41,734 nucleotides of DNA, from positions 1-41,734 of the forward strand of contig NZ_JAJTTE010000061.1 of the NCBI RefSeq assembly GCF_021343995.1, given 5' to 3'. Numbering within the stretch: position 1 is the stretch's first letter; each line of letters begins with the position of its first letter. The translations under genes were made by a program, and so were the position numbers. Of the stretch, positions 32,169 to 40,974 are shown piece by piece. The notes under the pieces are model-generated. The model was not told the origin of the DNA and did not search any database. It worked only from the letters and a program-made list of their open reading frames with translations. This stretch comes from Pseudonocardia terrae. Lineage in GTDB: Bacteria; Actinomycetota; Actinomycetes; Mycobacteriales; Pseudonocardiaceae.

Positions 32169-32716
32169 TGGCTCGCCGCAGCAGGGACGCCCGGGGCTGG
32201 CGAAATGACCTGCACCTACGCCGCGGAGTCCGGAAGATCCTTCGAGAGCTGGACATTCAACCCCCGCTCGATGTGTTCGAGCTGTGCGACCGGCTCGGCG
32301 AGCTGCGGGGCAAGCCGATCCAGTTGTTCGACTACCCCTTGCCCGCACCAGGGGTGTTCGGCTTCTGGCTCGAAGGAGAGTCGTCGGACTACATCATCTA
32401 CCAGCGCGACACCACGACCGTGCACCAAGATCACATCATCCTGCACGAGATCGGGCACATCATCAGCGGCCACGGCGGGAACGGCGGTGACCTGCCGATG
32501 ATGGCTCAGCTGATGTCCCGCCTACCGCCTGACAGTCTGCGCAAGGGACTCCGACGCGAGGGCTACGACCAAGCCATCGAGCGGGAGGCCGAGATGGTCG
32601 CCACGGTGATCAAGGAATGGGCCACGCTGCTCGACCGCCTGGAGTACGGGGGCAGGCGCACGGCCATCGCTCGGCGAGTCGACGCCGCATTCGACGATCA
32701 TCAGGGGTGGTTGTGA
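32168..32716 (+). CDS. ImmA/IrrE-type metallopeptidase domain protein
   Basis: A 182-residue protein with the zinc-peptidase motif H93-E-I-G-H97 in HIILHEIGHIISGH. A helical N-terminus (RRGVRKILRELDIQPPLDVFELCDRLGEL) and a C-terminal helix with EREAEMVATVI supply the further ligand. ImmA proteins cleave phage or element repressors, often XRE-type, to trigger induction. The GTG at 32168 overlaps the hydrolase stop, and its own stop overlaps the next gene by four bases. A convergent XRE regulator 1.2 kb away is a plausible substrate, which is an inference. Confidence 0.85.
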   Translation: MARRSRDARGWRNDLHLRRGVRKILRELDIQPPLDVFELCDRLGELRGKPIQLFDYPLPAPGVFGFWLEGESSDYIIYQRDTTTVHQDHIILHEIGHIISGHGGNGGDLPMMAQLMSRLPPDSLRKGLRREGYDQAIEREAEMVATVIKEWATLLDRLEYGGRRTAIARRVDAAFDDHQGWL

Positions 32717-33852
32717 CCGTTTCCAGCATCGTGATGTGGGTGGTCACCACGATCGCCACCGTCTGGAAGATCTCGCAGGTCATACGCGTGCCCGACGACC
32801 GCTATCTGCGCGCCGTCACGGCCTGCACAGTCTTCGTGTTCATCGCCTTGAGCGCGCAGCTCGCCACGAGTCTACCGATCAACATTCTGGGCCCCTACCT
32901 GCCTAAGCTGGTCCAGAACGTGGTTCTGACGTTCTTCTTCGCCCTGCTGCTGATCGTCTTGCAGGCCTCGGTGTCCCCGTACCGGGCGGCGCGACGTGCA
33001 CGCGGCGAGGTCCTGCTCGGCGCAGCCGCCAGTGTTGGCCTGGTCGTCACGTTCGTCGCCACCTCGCCTGAGCACCGTGGCGTGAGCTACGAGATCGCGA
33101 CGGGCGACGCTGGCGCAGTGTGGTTCTACCTGGTCGGCAACGCTTACATGGCTTACGCGACCGCTCGAGGTGCTGTGCTCGCCTGGCAGGCGGCTCGTCA
33201 GACTCGCTCCCGGGCGAGGCTGAGCCTGCGCGTCGCCGCGGCGGGGCTGGCGATCTGCTTCGCCGGTACGCACCTCCCGAGGGTCATCGCCACCTCCGGC
33301 CACCTCGCTGGGCAGCCCACTGAGATGCTGCGGACCGAGGTGTGGACGACACCGCTCCTGGCGGGCGGCATCGCGGTGTTCTTCATCGGCATCGCCTACC
33401 CCGGAGCCCGGACGGGGATGCTCAAGGCGCACCTGTGGCTGGAGGCGCGACGTAGGTACCACCAGCTCCGACCGCTGTGGTTCACCGTCTGCAAAGCGTT
33501 CCCGACCATCGCTCTGTTCGCACCCGTGCCGCTCGTGCGGGAGCTGTTGCACTTCCGCTACATGCGACTGCGCTACTACCGACGGCTCATCGAGTGCCGT
33601 GACGGCCTGGTCTGTCTGAGTCCGCGCCTCTCCACTGAGGGCCTTCCGGCACCCGAGCTCGCCCAGCAGATCAGCGATCTGGTGGGCACTGGGACACGGG
33701 AACGGCCGGCTCCGGCGCAGATGATCCTGGCGGAGCCGGTCGGCGACAGCGTCGAGGAGGACGTGGGAGAGCTGGTCAAGCTTTCCCGAGAGCTGCGGCG
33801 GCTCGGCCGGCCGTCAAGCAGGCGACCCCGTCTCGGGTTCGCCGGCGCCTGA
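32713..33852 (+). CDS. Multi-TM protein with cytosolic C-terminal domain (MAB_1171c/DUF6545-like)
   Basis: A 379-residue protein with about seven TM helices in residues 1-235 (for example VSSIVMWVVTTIATVW, AVTACTVFVFIALSAQL, VVLTFFFALLLIVLQ, LLAGGIAVFFIGIAYPG). A cytosolic domain of about 140 residues follows (YYRRLIECRDGLVCLSPRLS, APELAQQISDL, EDVGELVKLSREL). It resembles the actinobacterial MAB_1171c-type 'putative transporter' group that co-occurs with ImmA/IrrE and XRE genes. No transport activity is established. The GTG at 32713 gives a 4-bp overlap with the ImmA stop; an earlier GTG at 32707 is possible. Confidence 0.75.
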   Translation: MTVSSIVMWVVTTIATVWKISQVIRVPDDRYLRAVTACTVFVFIALSAQLATSLPINILGPYLPKLVQNVVLTFFFALLLIVLQASVSPYRAARRARGEVLLGAAASVGLVVTFVATSPEHRGVSYEIATGDAGAVWFYLVGNAYMAYATARGAVLAWQAARQTRSRARLSLRVAAAGLAICFAGTHLPRVIATSGHLAGQPTEMLRTEVWTTPLLAGGIAVFFIGIAYPGARTGMLKAHLWLEARRRYHQLRPLWFTVCKAFPTIALFAPVPLVRELLHFRYMRLRYYRRLIECRDGLVCLSPRLSTEGLPAPELAQQISDLVGTGTRERPAPAQMILAEPVGDSVEEDVGELVKLSRELRRLGRPSSRRPRLGFAGA

Positions 33853-33875
33853 CCGGCCCGCCGGGTTATCCCCGA

Positions 33876-34340
33876 TCACCCCTCGCCGGAGTCGCGCCGG
33901 CGCCGTCGTCGGCCCTGCTGGCCGGTCCGCTGCTCCAGGTCACTCATCTCCTGGATGATCCGCACGATGGACTGGCGGGTCTCGGGGCTCAGGTCGAGTG
34001 TGCGCAGGGCGATGTCCTTGATCCCCTGGTCGCGGATCGCCTGCAGTAGCGCGATCTCCTCGTCGACGGCCCGGGCCTCGGTGTCATCGAAGAAGTAGGC
34101 CACAGGAACCCCGAAGAACCGGGCGATGGCCTCGAGGTTCAGCTTCGTCGGGTTGTCGCGCTTTCCCCGGTGGAGCTGGTTGAGGTAGGCAGCCGAGATC
34201 GAGGGCCCACCCTGCGCACGGATGCCGTCGGAAATCTCCTCCAGCGTGTACGGCCCCCGGTCGGCAGGGTGCACCGTCTGGATCAAGTGGTCGATCCGCT
34301 CCGCTAGCGATTTTCCCGCCAGCTCCTCGTGGCTGGTCAT
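33876..34340 (-). CDS. XRE-family transcriptional regulator
   Basis: A 154-residue protein with an N-terminal HTH (about 10-85: LAERIDHLIQTVHPADRGPYTLEEISDGI, then SISAAYLNQLHRGKRDNPT as the recognition region and LEAIARFFGVPVAYFFDD). This is the Streptomyces-type XRE fold where HTH is followed by a short helical tail (EIALLQAIRDQGIKDIALRTLDL). The ATG at 34340 has a GAGGGGGG seven to eight bases upstream, and the longer open frame to 34733 is not supported. It is convergent with the membrane protein, 23 bp apart. It is probably the regulator of the cassette and possibly of the transfer operon. Confidence 0.85.
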   Translation of the reverse strand: MTSHEELAGKSLAERIDHLIQTVHPADRGPYTLEEISDGIRAQGGPSISAAYLNQLHRGKRDNPTKLNLEAIARFFGVPVAYFFDDTEARAVDEEIALLQAIRDQGIKDIALRTLDLSPETRQSIVRIIQEMSDLEQRTGQQGRRRRRRDSGEG

Positions 34341-34793
34341 GACACAGCCCCCCTCGTTCGCCTGCCAAGCGGTATCAGTCAAGCGCGTCAACCGTCCGGC
34401 CACCAACTCAACCATGGCCCATTCTGCTGCTCCGAGCGGGTGCTCTCCGGAGACCTGGTAGCGGAGAGCTGCCAGGTTGGCGGCGGGCGCAGGCCAGATG
34501 GGTGAACGGTTCCGCTGAGGCTGGGACGTCAAGTGTTTGCCAGACCTGAGGTTGACAAGGTCGGTCAGTGCCAGCATATTTCTATGCGCTGGATTTAGCT
34601 GACTTCCTGCAGGTCGGCTGGCTGGGGGACCCGAACGGCCCAAACCTGCGGTGGGACGTAATGGCGACGTCAGCCCAACCAGGCGGCTGCTGCTCGAGGG
34701 GGTGGTGAGCCTCCTCGCGACCCCGAGTAGCACCTCCGAGTTCGAATGGCTCGCCGCCGCGGGCCGTAACGCCTATGAAGGGACTCGCTTGCG
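34341..34793. other. Intergenic region between XRE regulator and transfer operon
   Basis: A 453-bp gap with no convincing gene. It contains a good plus-strand promoter (34552-34580), a nearby AT-rich stretch, and close to the XRE start a direct repeat GTCAAGCGCGTCAA (around 34378-34391) that may be an operator. The rest shows nothing recognisable. Confidence 0.6.
34552..34580 (+). promoter_or_regulatory. Predicted promoter of the T4SS operon
   Basis: TTGACA at 34552-34557 and CATATT at 34575-34580 are separated by 17 bp. This is the best consensus pair in the region, and it lies 214 bp upstream of the first transfer gene. Confidence 0.45.
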
Positions 34794-35045
34794 ATGACTA
34801 GCTACTACTTCGCGCAACTGTCGACCGAGGGCGCGACCGGGTGGTTGGCGAAGAACGCGATCCCCCTAGCAGCCGTCGGGATCGGCCTCGTCGCGATGAT
34901 GGCCGCGGCCAAGCAGGACATTGGCAAGATTGCCTCGATGCTGATCGGCGTCGTCCTGGCGTTCATCGTCATCGGCATCGGACTGATCCCCGGCGCCTCC
35001 GAGAACGTGGCGAAGTTCGTCGCGGGCCTATTCACTGGGTCCTGA
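34794..35045 (+). CDS. Small two-TM protein, VirB2/TrbC-like position
   Basis: An 83-residue protein with two hydrophobic helices (IPLAAVGIGLVAMMAAA and IASMLIGVVLAFIVIGIGLIPG) joined by a short polar loop (KQDIGK). Size, topology and place at the head of the operon fit a VirB2/TrbC-type pilin-like subunit. Gram-positive systems often keep such a protein without making a pilus. No pilin cleavage site is obvious. The assignment rests on topology and order. Confidence 0.6.
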   Translation: MTSYYFAQLSTEGATGWLAKNAIPLAAVGIGLVAMMAAAKQDIGKIASMLIGVVLAFIVIGIGLIPGASENVAKFVAGLFTGS

Positions 35046-35049
35046 GCCG

Positions 35050-35433
35050 ATGCGCTCGCGCTCCGACGACGAGCTGTACTCGCTCCAGAACCGCTACCTG
35101 GGCCCGCCCGGGCGCACCCTAATGTGGCAGGCGCGGTACTCCGCTTACGGGCTCTGGCTGGCCTACGGCTTCGTCTTCTTGATCATCCGCGCGCAGCTCG
35201 GACTGTTCGACGGCTTCCTCGGCTACGTGATCGTCGTGGTCGCCGCCGTGGTCGCGACCCAGTACACGATGCGTGTGATCACTCCCGACCGGCCGACGGT
35301 CGCGGTTCTGCGCATGTTCGCCGCCGAGCTGCGCGCTCCTCGCCCGGAGAGTGACACCGTCGTCTCGGTCTCAGATCCGCGCCACGTGCTCGTCTCCCCA
35401 ACCCGTCCCCGCCCGCGGGAGGTTCGCCGATGA
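35050..35433 (+). CDS. Small membrane protein, VirB3-like position
   Basis: A 127-residue protein with two adjacent TM helices (LWLAYGFVFLIIRAQLG and GYVIVVVAAVVATQYTM), flanked by a polar N-terminus DELYSLQNRYLGPPGR and a cytosolic tail. It starts four bases after the VirB2-like stop and overlaps the VirB4 start by four bases (ATGA). Topology and order match VirB3/PrgI-type partners of VirB4 ATPases. I see no specific family motif. Confidence 0.55.
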   Translation: MRSRSDDELYSLQNRYLGPPGRTLMWQARYSAYGLWLAYGFVFLIIRAQLGLFDGFLGYVIVVVAAVVATQYTMRVITPDRPTVAVLRMFAAELRAPRPESDTVVSVSDPRHVLVSPTRPRPREVRR

Positions 35434-38213
35434 CCTGGGACAACACCGCTCCGCGCCGCACCAGGCAGGCGCCGCTCAGCTCGAGCTTCCCGTTCCAGCT
35501 GGCTCCCGACCCCCCTTCCCCTGCGGGCGTGTCCTTCAACCGCGGAGCCGGGAGGGCTGCAACCCACCGGCCCTCCCGCAGCGAGCGCCGAGCCGCGCGT
35601 CGTGCGGCCCGCTGGACCGACGCGCACCAGCTCGGCGGGCCACCGCGGGCCAAGGAGTACCGCCCCCGCCTCGCGCTTCGCGGGATCAGCGGCCACCTCA
35701 CCCGCACCGACTCCGGGACGATGGCCTGGTACGCCCTGGCGCCCCGCCCCTGGTCGATGCGAGCCGACCACGAGCGGGAGGCCCTGATGGCCGCGGTCGG
35801 CCTGGCCCTGGCTGCGCTGCCGGGCCGTTGGCTGCACTGGCGGGTGACCTGGCGGCCTTACCCGGCGGCGGAGTGGGCACGCGCGCACGACAAATGGGCG
35901 ATGCCGCTCCCCGACCAACCCGACGGCGTGAGCTGGGAAGATCACGTGATCGCCGAGCAGGAGCGCGCTCTGGCTGTGCCGAAGGCAGTCAAGGAGGTCT
36001 ACCTCGGCGTCGAGATCCGGGGAGGTCGAAGCCGGCTCGGCAGCATCGGCGACCAGCTCGCCCGCAGCCGCAGCGCCACGATCAGTCGCTTGGCCGGCGG
36101 ATGGGTCGACGCCGAGCTATCGGCGCTCGACGAGGAGATCCGCCGGGTCGACTCGCTGATGGCGACCTCCGCACTGGGCGGGGAACCGGTCACCGCCGGA
36201 CAGATGCTGCACCTGCTCTACCGGTCCTGCGCGCTGGGCCTGCCGCCGGAGACGGTCATGCCGGCAGCCCCACACGCACAGTGGGAGACCGAGGACCTGG
36301 CTGCGGTCGACCAGCTCGCCCGGTGGACCGCCGAGCCCTACGCCCCCACCCTGCGCGTCACCGGCGCGGCCGGCGGCGAGCGACACAGCCGCCACGTCTT
36401 GATCGCTTCGCTTGGTCGGATGGGCGAGGTCGACGTCCCGGCCGTGGACCTGCCCTGGATGACCGTCCCGGACAACGTAGCGGTCCCAGTGGAGTGGTCG
36501 GCACGGATGCGGGTGCTGCCACAGGAACAGGCCAGCCGCAGCCTGCGCCACGTCGCCGACCGGGTCGATGCTCAGCAACGCCACTACGAGCACGACCACG
36601 GCATCGAGGCCCCGCCCATCCTGGCCCGCCAAATCGAGTTGGCCTCCGCGGTGCGCGACGAGCTCGACACCGACCACACCGGGCTCTCTGCGCGCTGTGA
36701 GGGCTGGTGGCGCATGGCGATCCCCGGCCGCACCGAACACGAGGCCATGGAGACCTTCGATCTGATCCGTCACCTCTACCACCCGAAGATCGCCGTCGAG
36801 CGCTCCGAGGCGCAGTACACGCTGGCTCGCGAATTCATTCCGGGCGAACCGCTGGCGACCACCGCCTATCGACGCCGGATGAGCCTGCGGCACGTGTCGA
36901 TGGCCGTCCCGACCTCCACCGAGATCATTGGCGACGACCATGGCCTGCTGCTGTTCAACGCCCGCACCTCGGGCCGAGTGATCCCCTGGGATCCCTGGTA
37001 CGACATGGACACCCGCCAGGTCTCCGGGCTGACCCCGGTCGTCGGTGGGCTAGGTTCGGGCAAGACCTTCCTCATGGGCACCTTGGCGGCGCAGGTAGTC
37101 CGCGCCCACGGCGCCTACGTCACCCTGCTCGACCCGTCCGGCCCACTCACTCAGCTCACCGGGATGCCGGAGCTGCGTGGTTACGCCCGCGGCCTGTCGC
37201 TGATGGACGCCCCGGCGGGAACCCTCAATCCATACGCGATGATCGCCGACCCGAATCGTCGGCAGTACCCACCCGGGCCTGCGGGAGACGAGGTGTTCGG
37301 TCGGGATCTCGATGCGGCGCAGGCGCAGCGCTCCACCCTGGTGATCAGCGTTGTGACGCAGTTGCTGCCCGCGTCGATCCGCCGCGAGGCCGGCGTCCAG
37401 CAGCTCCTGTTGCAGGCGGTGGACCGGGTCGGGCCGGGCCCAGACCACGACCTCGCCGAGGTAATCTCCGCGTTGCGCACAGCCGGGGCCGAGGGCGAGC
37501 GTCTGGCCGGATCGCTGGGCCCGATCCCGTCCACCTCGGGGCCGGCCCGACTGCTGCTGGGCGGCCCAGCAGGGGAGCGGTGGGCCAGCGACACCGACCG
37601 GCTGCTGGTGCTGTCAACCAAAGGCCTGATGCTTCCTCGTGAAGGAGTCGATCAGCAGGACTGGGGACTCGATGAGCAACTGTCGCTGCCACTGATGCAC
37701 CTGGCGGCCTGGCTGGCCTACCGGCGGGTCTACGAGCTGCCGAAGGCCGCACCCAAGATGGTCGGGCTCGACGAGCTGCGCTGGCTGTCAATGACCGCCA
37801 CCGGGCGCACGCTGATCACCCAGTTCTCCCGCGACAACCGCAAGTACCGGGCCCGGGTCATCGTCGCCGGCCAGCTCGCCTCCGACGTGCTCCGGCTCGG
37901 CGGTGACGACAGCGGCCTCGCCTCGCTGTGCCACGATGTATTCGTAGGTCGCACCACCGACACCGCGGCCCAGCGCGACGCACTGCGGCTGCTGCGCGTC
38001 CCGGTCGACGTCGGATATGAACCCCGGCTGGGCGAGCTGAGCAGCGGCGTCGGCGTCCTCGGCTCCGGCCTGGCCGCCGACGCACCACGCGAGTTCATCT
38101 GGCGCTCGGGCGACTACTGCGAAGACGTTCGGCTCGATGTCAGCGGTCACCACCTTGCTGGGCTCCGCGAAGCGCTGGACACCAACGCCGCTCGCTCGCG
38201 GGAGCAGCGATGA
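35430..38213 (+). CDS. VirB4-like conjugation ATPase
   Basis: A 927-residue protein. The N-terminal part (about 1-500) is the VirB4-type domain (GISGHLTRTDSGTMAWYALAP, VHD-like strands). The C-terminal AAA part has Walker A GGLGSGKTF (about residue 540), and Walker B MVGLDELRWL (about 778-787), then QFSRDNRKYRARVIVAGQ and CHDVFVGRTTDTAAQRDALRLL, the usual VirB4/TraC-type tail. It energises assembly of the type IV channel at the membrane. It overlaps both neighbours by four bases. The first 80 residues are Pro/Arg-rich and may be an extension. Confidence 0.88.
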   Translation: MTWDNTAPRRTRQAPLSSSFPFQLAPDPPSPAGVSFNRGAGRAATHRPSRSERRAARRAARWTDAHQLGGPPRAKEYRPRLALRGISGHLTRTDSGTMAWYALAPRPWSMRADHEREALMAAVGLALAALPGRWLHWRVTWRPYPAAEWARAHDKWAMPLPDQPDGVSWEDHVIAEQERALAVPKAVKEVYLGVEIRGGRSRLGSIGDQLARSRSATISRLAGGWVDAELSALDEEIRRVDSLMATSALGGEPVTAGQMLHLLYRSCALGLPPETVMPAAPHAQWETEDLAAVDQLARWTAEPYAPTLRVTGAAGGERHSRHVLIASLGRMGEVDVPAVDLPWMTVPDNVAVPVEWSARMRVLPQEQASRSLRHVADRVDAQQRHYEHDHGIEAPPILARQIELASAVRDELDTDHTGLSARCEGWWRMAIPGRTEHEAMETFDLIRHLYHPKIAVERSEAQYTLAREFIPGEPLATTAYRRRMSLRHVSMAVPTSTEIIGDDHGLLLFNARTSGRVIPWDPWYDMDTRQVSGLTPVVGGLGSGKTFLMGTLAAQVVRAHGAYVTLLDPSGPLTQLTGMPELRGYARGLSLMDAPAGTLNPYAMIADPNRRQYPPGPAGDEVFGRDLDAAQAQRSTLVISVVTQLLPASIRREAGVQQLLLQAVDRVGPGPDHDLAEVISALRTAGAEGERLAGSLGPIPSTSGPARLLLGGPAGERWASDTDRLLVLSTKGLMLPREGVDQQDWGLDEQLSLPLMHLAAWLAYRRVYELPKAAPKMVGLDELRWLSMTATGRTLITQFSRDNRKYRARVIVAGQLASDVLRLGGDDSGLASLCHDVFVGRTTDTAAQRDALRLLRVPVDVGYEPRLGELSSGVGVLGSGLAADAPREFIWRSGDYCEDVRLDVSGHHLAGLREALDTNAARSREQR

Positions 38214-40438
38214 ACAACCGGTGCTCGCACCGGACGCGGCGCTGCACCTGGCGCGTACCCGTCCCCCCGCGAGTTCGACTGCACGACTGTCTGCGGTTCC
38301 GTCGAAAAGAAGCTCCCGCCGCGCTGCCGTGCCCCGGCCGTCGGTCTCGCCGCTTCCTCCGGTTCGGCGTCCTGGTCACGCTCGTGTCGGTCCTGCTGGT
38401 TTCCGCCGCGCCCGGAGCATCAGCGTTTCCGCCGTTCGACGACTGCAAGAGCCCGCCTATGCCGAGCGACCCGGCCGGCGGTTTCCTGAGCACCCTCGAC
38501 CCGATGGTCCTGCACGACGTGATCTCCGGCCCGCTGCCGACGGACAGTTCGAAGGTTCAAGGCGAGCTGATCACCTGGTACGGCTACGCCGGCCTGCAGT
38601 GGTCCACCTACGACCTCGGATGCGGCGGCAGCGTCCGGGACCCCGGCGCATCGGTGGACACCATGTTCGGCGGATTCTTCCTCTGGACGGCCAAGGCGCT
38701 GTTCGCCGCCCAGCAGGGGCTCGAGGATCTGGTCTACGGCGACGAGACAAAAGAGGACGTCACCGACGCCGCAGACAAGACCGGACTAGCGCTTTACAAC
38801 GCGATCTTCTCGCCGTGGGCCGGAGCAGCGCTGGTCCTGGCTGGCTCGGTAATGATGATCGCCAGTCGGCGCGGCGACGTCGGGGAGGTCCTCACCCGCC
38901 TGGTCCTGGTGCTCGTCGCGGTCGGCATCGCCGCGCTGTCATTTGGCTCCGGCGCACAATTGTCGCGCGAGCTGAGTGGGACATTGAAGTCGGCGCTCCA
39001 GGATGCCAAGAGCTCTGTTGCCGCCAAGGCGTTTCCGCCGCGGGACGGCTCCACGCCGAGGTACGCCATGCGGGATGCGGTCTATCAGCAAATCCTCTAT
39101 CGGTCCTGGAAGAACGGCGAGGTCGGCTCGTACGGCCGCGACGAGATCGCCTGGGAGCTCTACCAGGCACAGGCCCTGGACTACAACGAATGGTGGTCGA
39201 TCCTGGACGCTAAGGTCGACCAGGAGCAGCTCTATAAGGACAAGGGCCAGCGATGGATGGACGCTGCTGACAGCCGGACCACGCCCACTGAGTACACCAA
39301 CATCCAGGGGAAGGGCGAGTCCCGAACCGCGGCCGGCGCGGGCGCCTTGATGATGATCGCACCCATAACCGTCTTGCAGATATTCGCGCTCCTCATCCAA
39401 TACCTGATGTTCCTTTTCCTGGCGTTCCTGCCGGCGGGCGCTCCACTTGTCGCGTTGCTCGGAATTGTCAATCCAGACACCCCGGAGAAGGCAGTCAAGG
39501 TCGTCGGTGCGGTCGTTTTCGGCGGGATCGTGGCGAGCGTCTGCGTGCTCGTCCACTCCATCGTCGTGATGACGATTGCCAGCCGCGGAGACATGACCGA
39601 CGCGAGCATGATCCTTGTCTCCTGGGGGAGCGCGGCAATCCTCTACAAGGTTCTCAAACCCATCGTCGCCCTGACAGGGATTTTTTCCTCGGCCCGTGCC
39701 ATGACCGGCCACGTCAGCCGTCGCGCAGGCCGGGTCAGCCGATGGCTCAAGGCCGAGGCCCGCCACAGGGAGGCGGCGAGCGTCGGAGCCCGTCAGCATG
39801 AACAACTTGTCAGCGCTCTTCGTGCGCGAAATGGCAGCGGAGGTCGCGGCCCGGAAAGCAACGGGCCCTCCACTGGCCGCGGCGGACCGCCCGGTCCCGG
39901 GGGCCCAGGTGGTCCCGGCGGCGATGCCGGCGGAGGCCGCCGACCGGACGGGCCGACCGGTGGTCCGACCGGCGGTCCGCGAACACCACGACCGAACGGA
40001 GGGGGCGCGAGCCCGATGAACAAGGCCGACGACCGCCGACCTGGAGACGAGCCCGGAGCGCGCCCGAGTACCCCGCCTTACGAAAGCGGGCCCGGCCCAC
40101 GGGGCAGTCGCGGTGGTGGCGCGAGCTTGCGTGGCGTCGTCGCCGAGCTGCTGGCTGGGACTCGTCCGGCCTTGGGTGGGTCCGGCAACGGGCACTTCGC
40201 GCAGTCCTCCCCGGGAGCCCCTCAGATCCCTCGCCTCGGCCCGAGGTCCGGCACGGCGGCTACGGCACGCCTCGGGGTGGATCACACCGCACCCGAACGG
40301 GCAGCAGCCGAACAAGCCCGTCGCCGCGGCCCAGGGCTCTACCGGCCTCCGGCGCGTGTTCGTGGGTCGATTCGACCGGAGGCGTCGTCTGCAGTCGTCG
40401 CTCCGCGACCTGAAGTGCGGAGGTCGCGGCAGTGGTGA
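38210..40438 (+). CDS. VirB6/TrbL-like polytopic channel protein with disordered C-terminal tail
   Basis: A 742-residue protein. An Arg-rich N-terminus is followed by a signal-like helix (FLRFGVLVTLVSVLLVSAAPGASA), an extracytoplasmic segment, and about seven TM helices up to residue 500 (including GAALVLAGSVMMIAS, LTRLVLVLVAVGIAALSFGSG, VLQIFALLIQYLMFLFLAFLP, VVFGGIVASVCVLVHSIVVM). A Gly/Pro/Arg-rich cytosolic tail of about 230 residues follows (GGPPGPGGPGGPGGDAGGG). This matches VirB6/TrbL-type channel proteins of Gram-positive conjugative elements. The ATG overlaps the VirB4 stop by four bases. Confidence 0.78.
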   Translation: MNNRCSHRTRRCTWRVPVPPRVRLHDCLRFRRKEAPAALPCPGRRSRRFLRFGVLVTLVSVLLVSAAPGASAFPPFDDCKSPPMPSDPAGGFLSTLDPMVLHDVISGPLPTDSSKVQGELITWYGYAGLQWSTYDLGCGGSVRDPGASVDTMFGGFFLWTAKALFAAQQGLEDLVYGDETKEDVTDAADKTGLALYNAIFSPWAGAALVLAGSVMMIASRRGDVGEVLTRLVLVLVAVGIAALSFGSGAQLSRELSGTLKSALQDAKSSVAAKAFPPRDGSTPRYAMRDAVYQQILYRSWKNGEVGSYGRDEIAWELYQAQALDYNEWWSILDAKVDQEQLYKDKGQRWMDAADSRTTPTEYTNIQGKGESRTAAGAGALMMIAPITVLQIFALLIQYLMFLFLAFLPAGAPLVALLGIVNPDTPEKAVKVVGAVVFGGIVASVCVLVHSIVVMTIASRGDMTDASMILVSWGSAAILYKVLKPIVALTGIFSSARAMTGHVSRRAGRVSRWLKAEARHREAASVGARQHEQLVSALRARNGSGGRGPESNGPSTGRGGPPGPGGPGGPGGDAGGGRRPDGPTGGPTGGPRTPRPNGGGASPMNKADDRRPGDEPGARPSTPPYESGPGPRGSRGGGASLRGVVAELLAGTRPALGGSGNGHFAQSSPGAPQIPRLGPRSGTAATARLGVDHTAPERAAAEQARRRGPGLYRPPARVRGSIRPEASSAVVAPRPEVRRSRQW

Positions 40439-40971
40439 GGAGGCCGATCTTGCGGTGGCTGCTCCACAGCCGGCGTCGCTTCTACACGGTGGTCGTTGGA
40501 GCCTTCGTGGTTGTGGTCGTCGCGGCCCGAGTGGCTGCCGCGGCGAACGTCCCGCACTCCCTGACGACCGCCGCGGCGCCAACGCCGGCTGCGAGCTCGT
40601 CGGTCCCGGCGCCGAGCACCCAGGCCCCGCCGCCAGCCACGATGGCCCCGCTGGCGGAGCCTTCCTCACCGCGGGCCGTCGCCGAGCAGTTCGCGCAGCT
40701 CTGGGCGTCGCCGGACACCCCGTCGTCCCAGTGGTTGAAGCAGCTGCAGCCGTTGGCTACCGAGGAGTACGGCTCCGTCATTCTCACTCAGGTGAACCCG
40801 GCCAACGTGCCTGCTCGCGCTGTCGCCGGCCCGGCCCGGGTCGTCTCGCAATCGGCGGATTCCGCGACCGTGACGGTCCCACTCGACACGCTGGGCATCC
40901 GTATCGAGCTCGTCGATGTTGGCGGCGGAACATGGCGCGTCTCGGACGTGCAACCACTCTCGGACGCCTGA
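40435..40971 (+). CDS. Membrane-anchored NTF2-like protein, VirB8/TcpC-like
   Basis: A 178-residue protein. After a basic start (RRPILRWLLHSRRRFY) comes one TM helix (TVVVGAFVVVVVAARVAAAA), a Pro/Ala/Ser linker, and a C-terminal NTF2-like domain (about 75-178: SPRAVAEQFAQLWASPDT, SATVTVPLDTLGIRIELVDVGGGTWRVSDVQPL). This is the layout of VirB8-type scaffold proteins. The GTG at 40435 overlaps the preceding stop (GTGA); a GTG at 40432 has the better spacing from GGAGG at 40419. The transglycosylase gene follows four bases later. Confidence 0.68.
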   Translation: MRRPILRWLLHSRRRFYTVVVGAFVVVVVAARVAAAANVPHSLTTAAAPTPAASSSVPAPSTQAPPPATMAPLAEPSSPRAVAEQFAQLWASPDTPSSQWLKQLQPLATEEYGSVILTQVNPANVPARAVAGPARVVSQSADSATVTVPLDTLGIRIELVDVGGGTWRVSDVQPLSDA

Positions 40972-40974
40972 CCG

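Noticed and set aside
34341..34733. N-terminal extension of the XRE regulator to a 285-residue protein
   Set aside because: The added residues are Pro/Ser/Arg-rich, while the ATG at 34340 has a strong ribosome binding site and begins the HTH domain.
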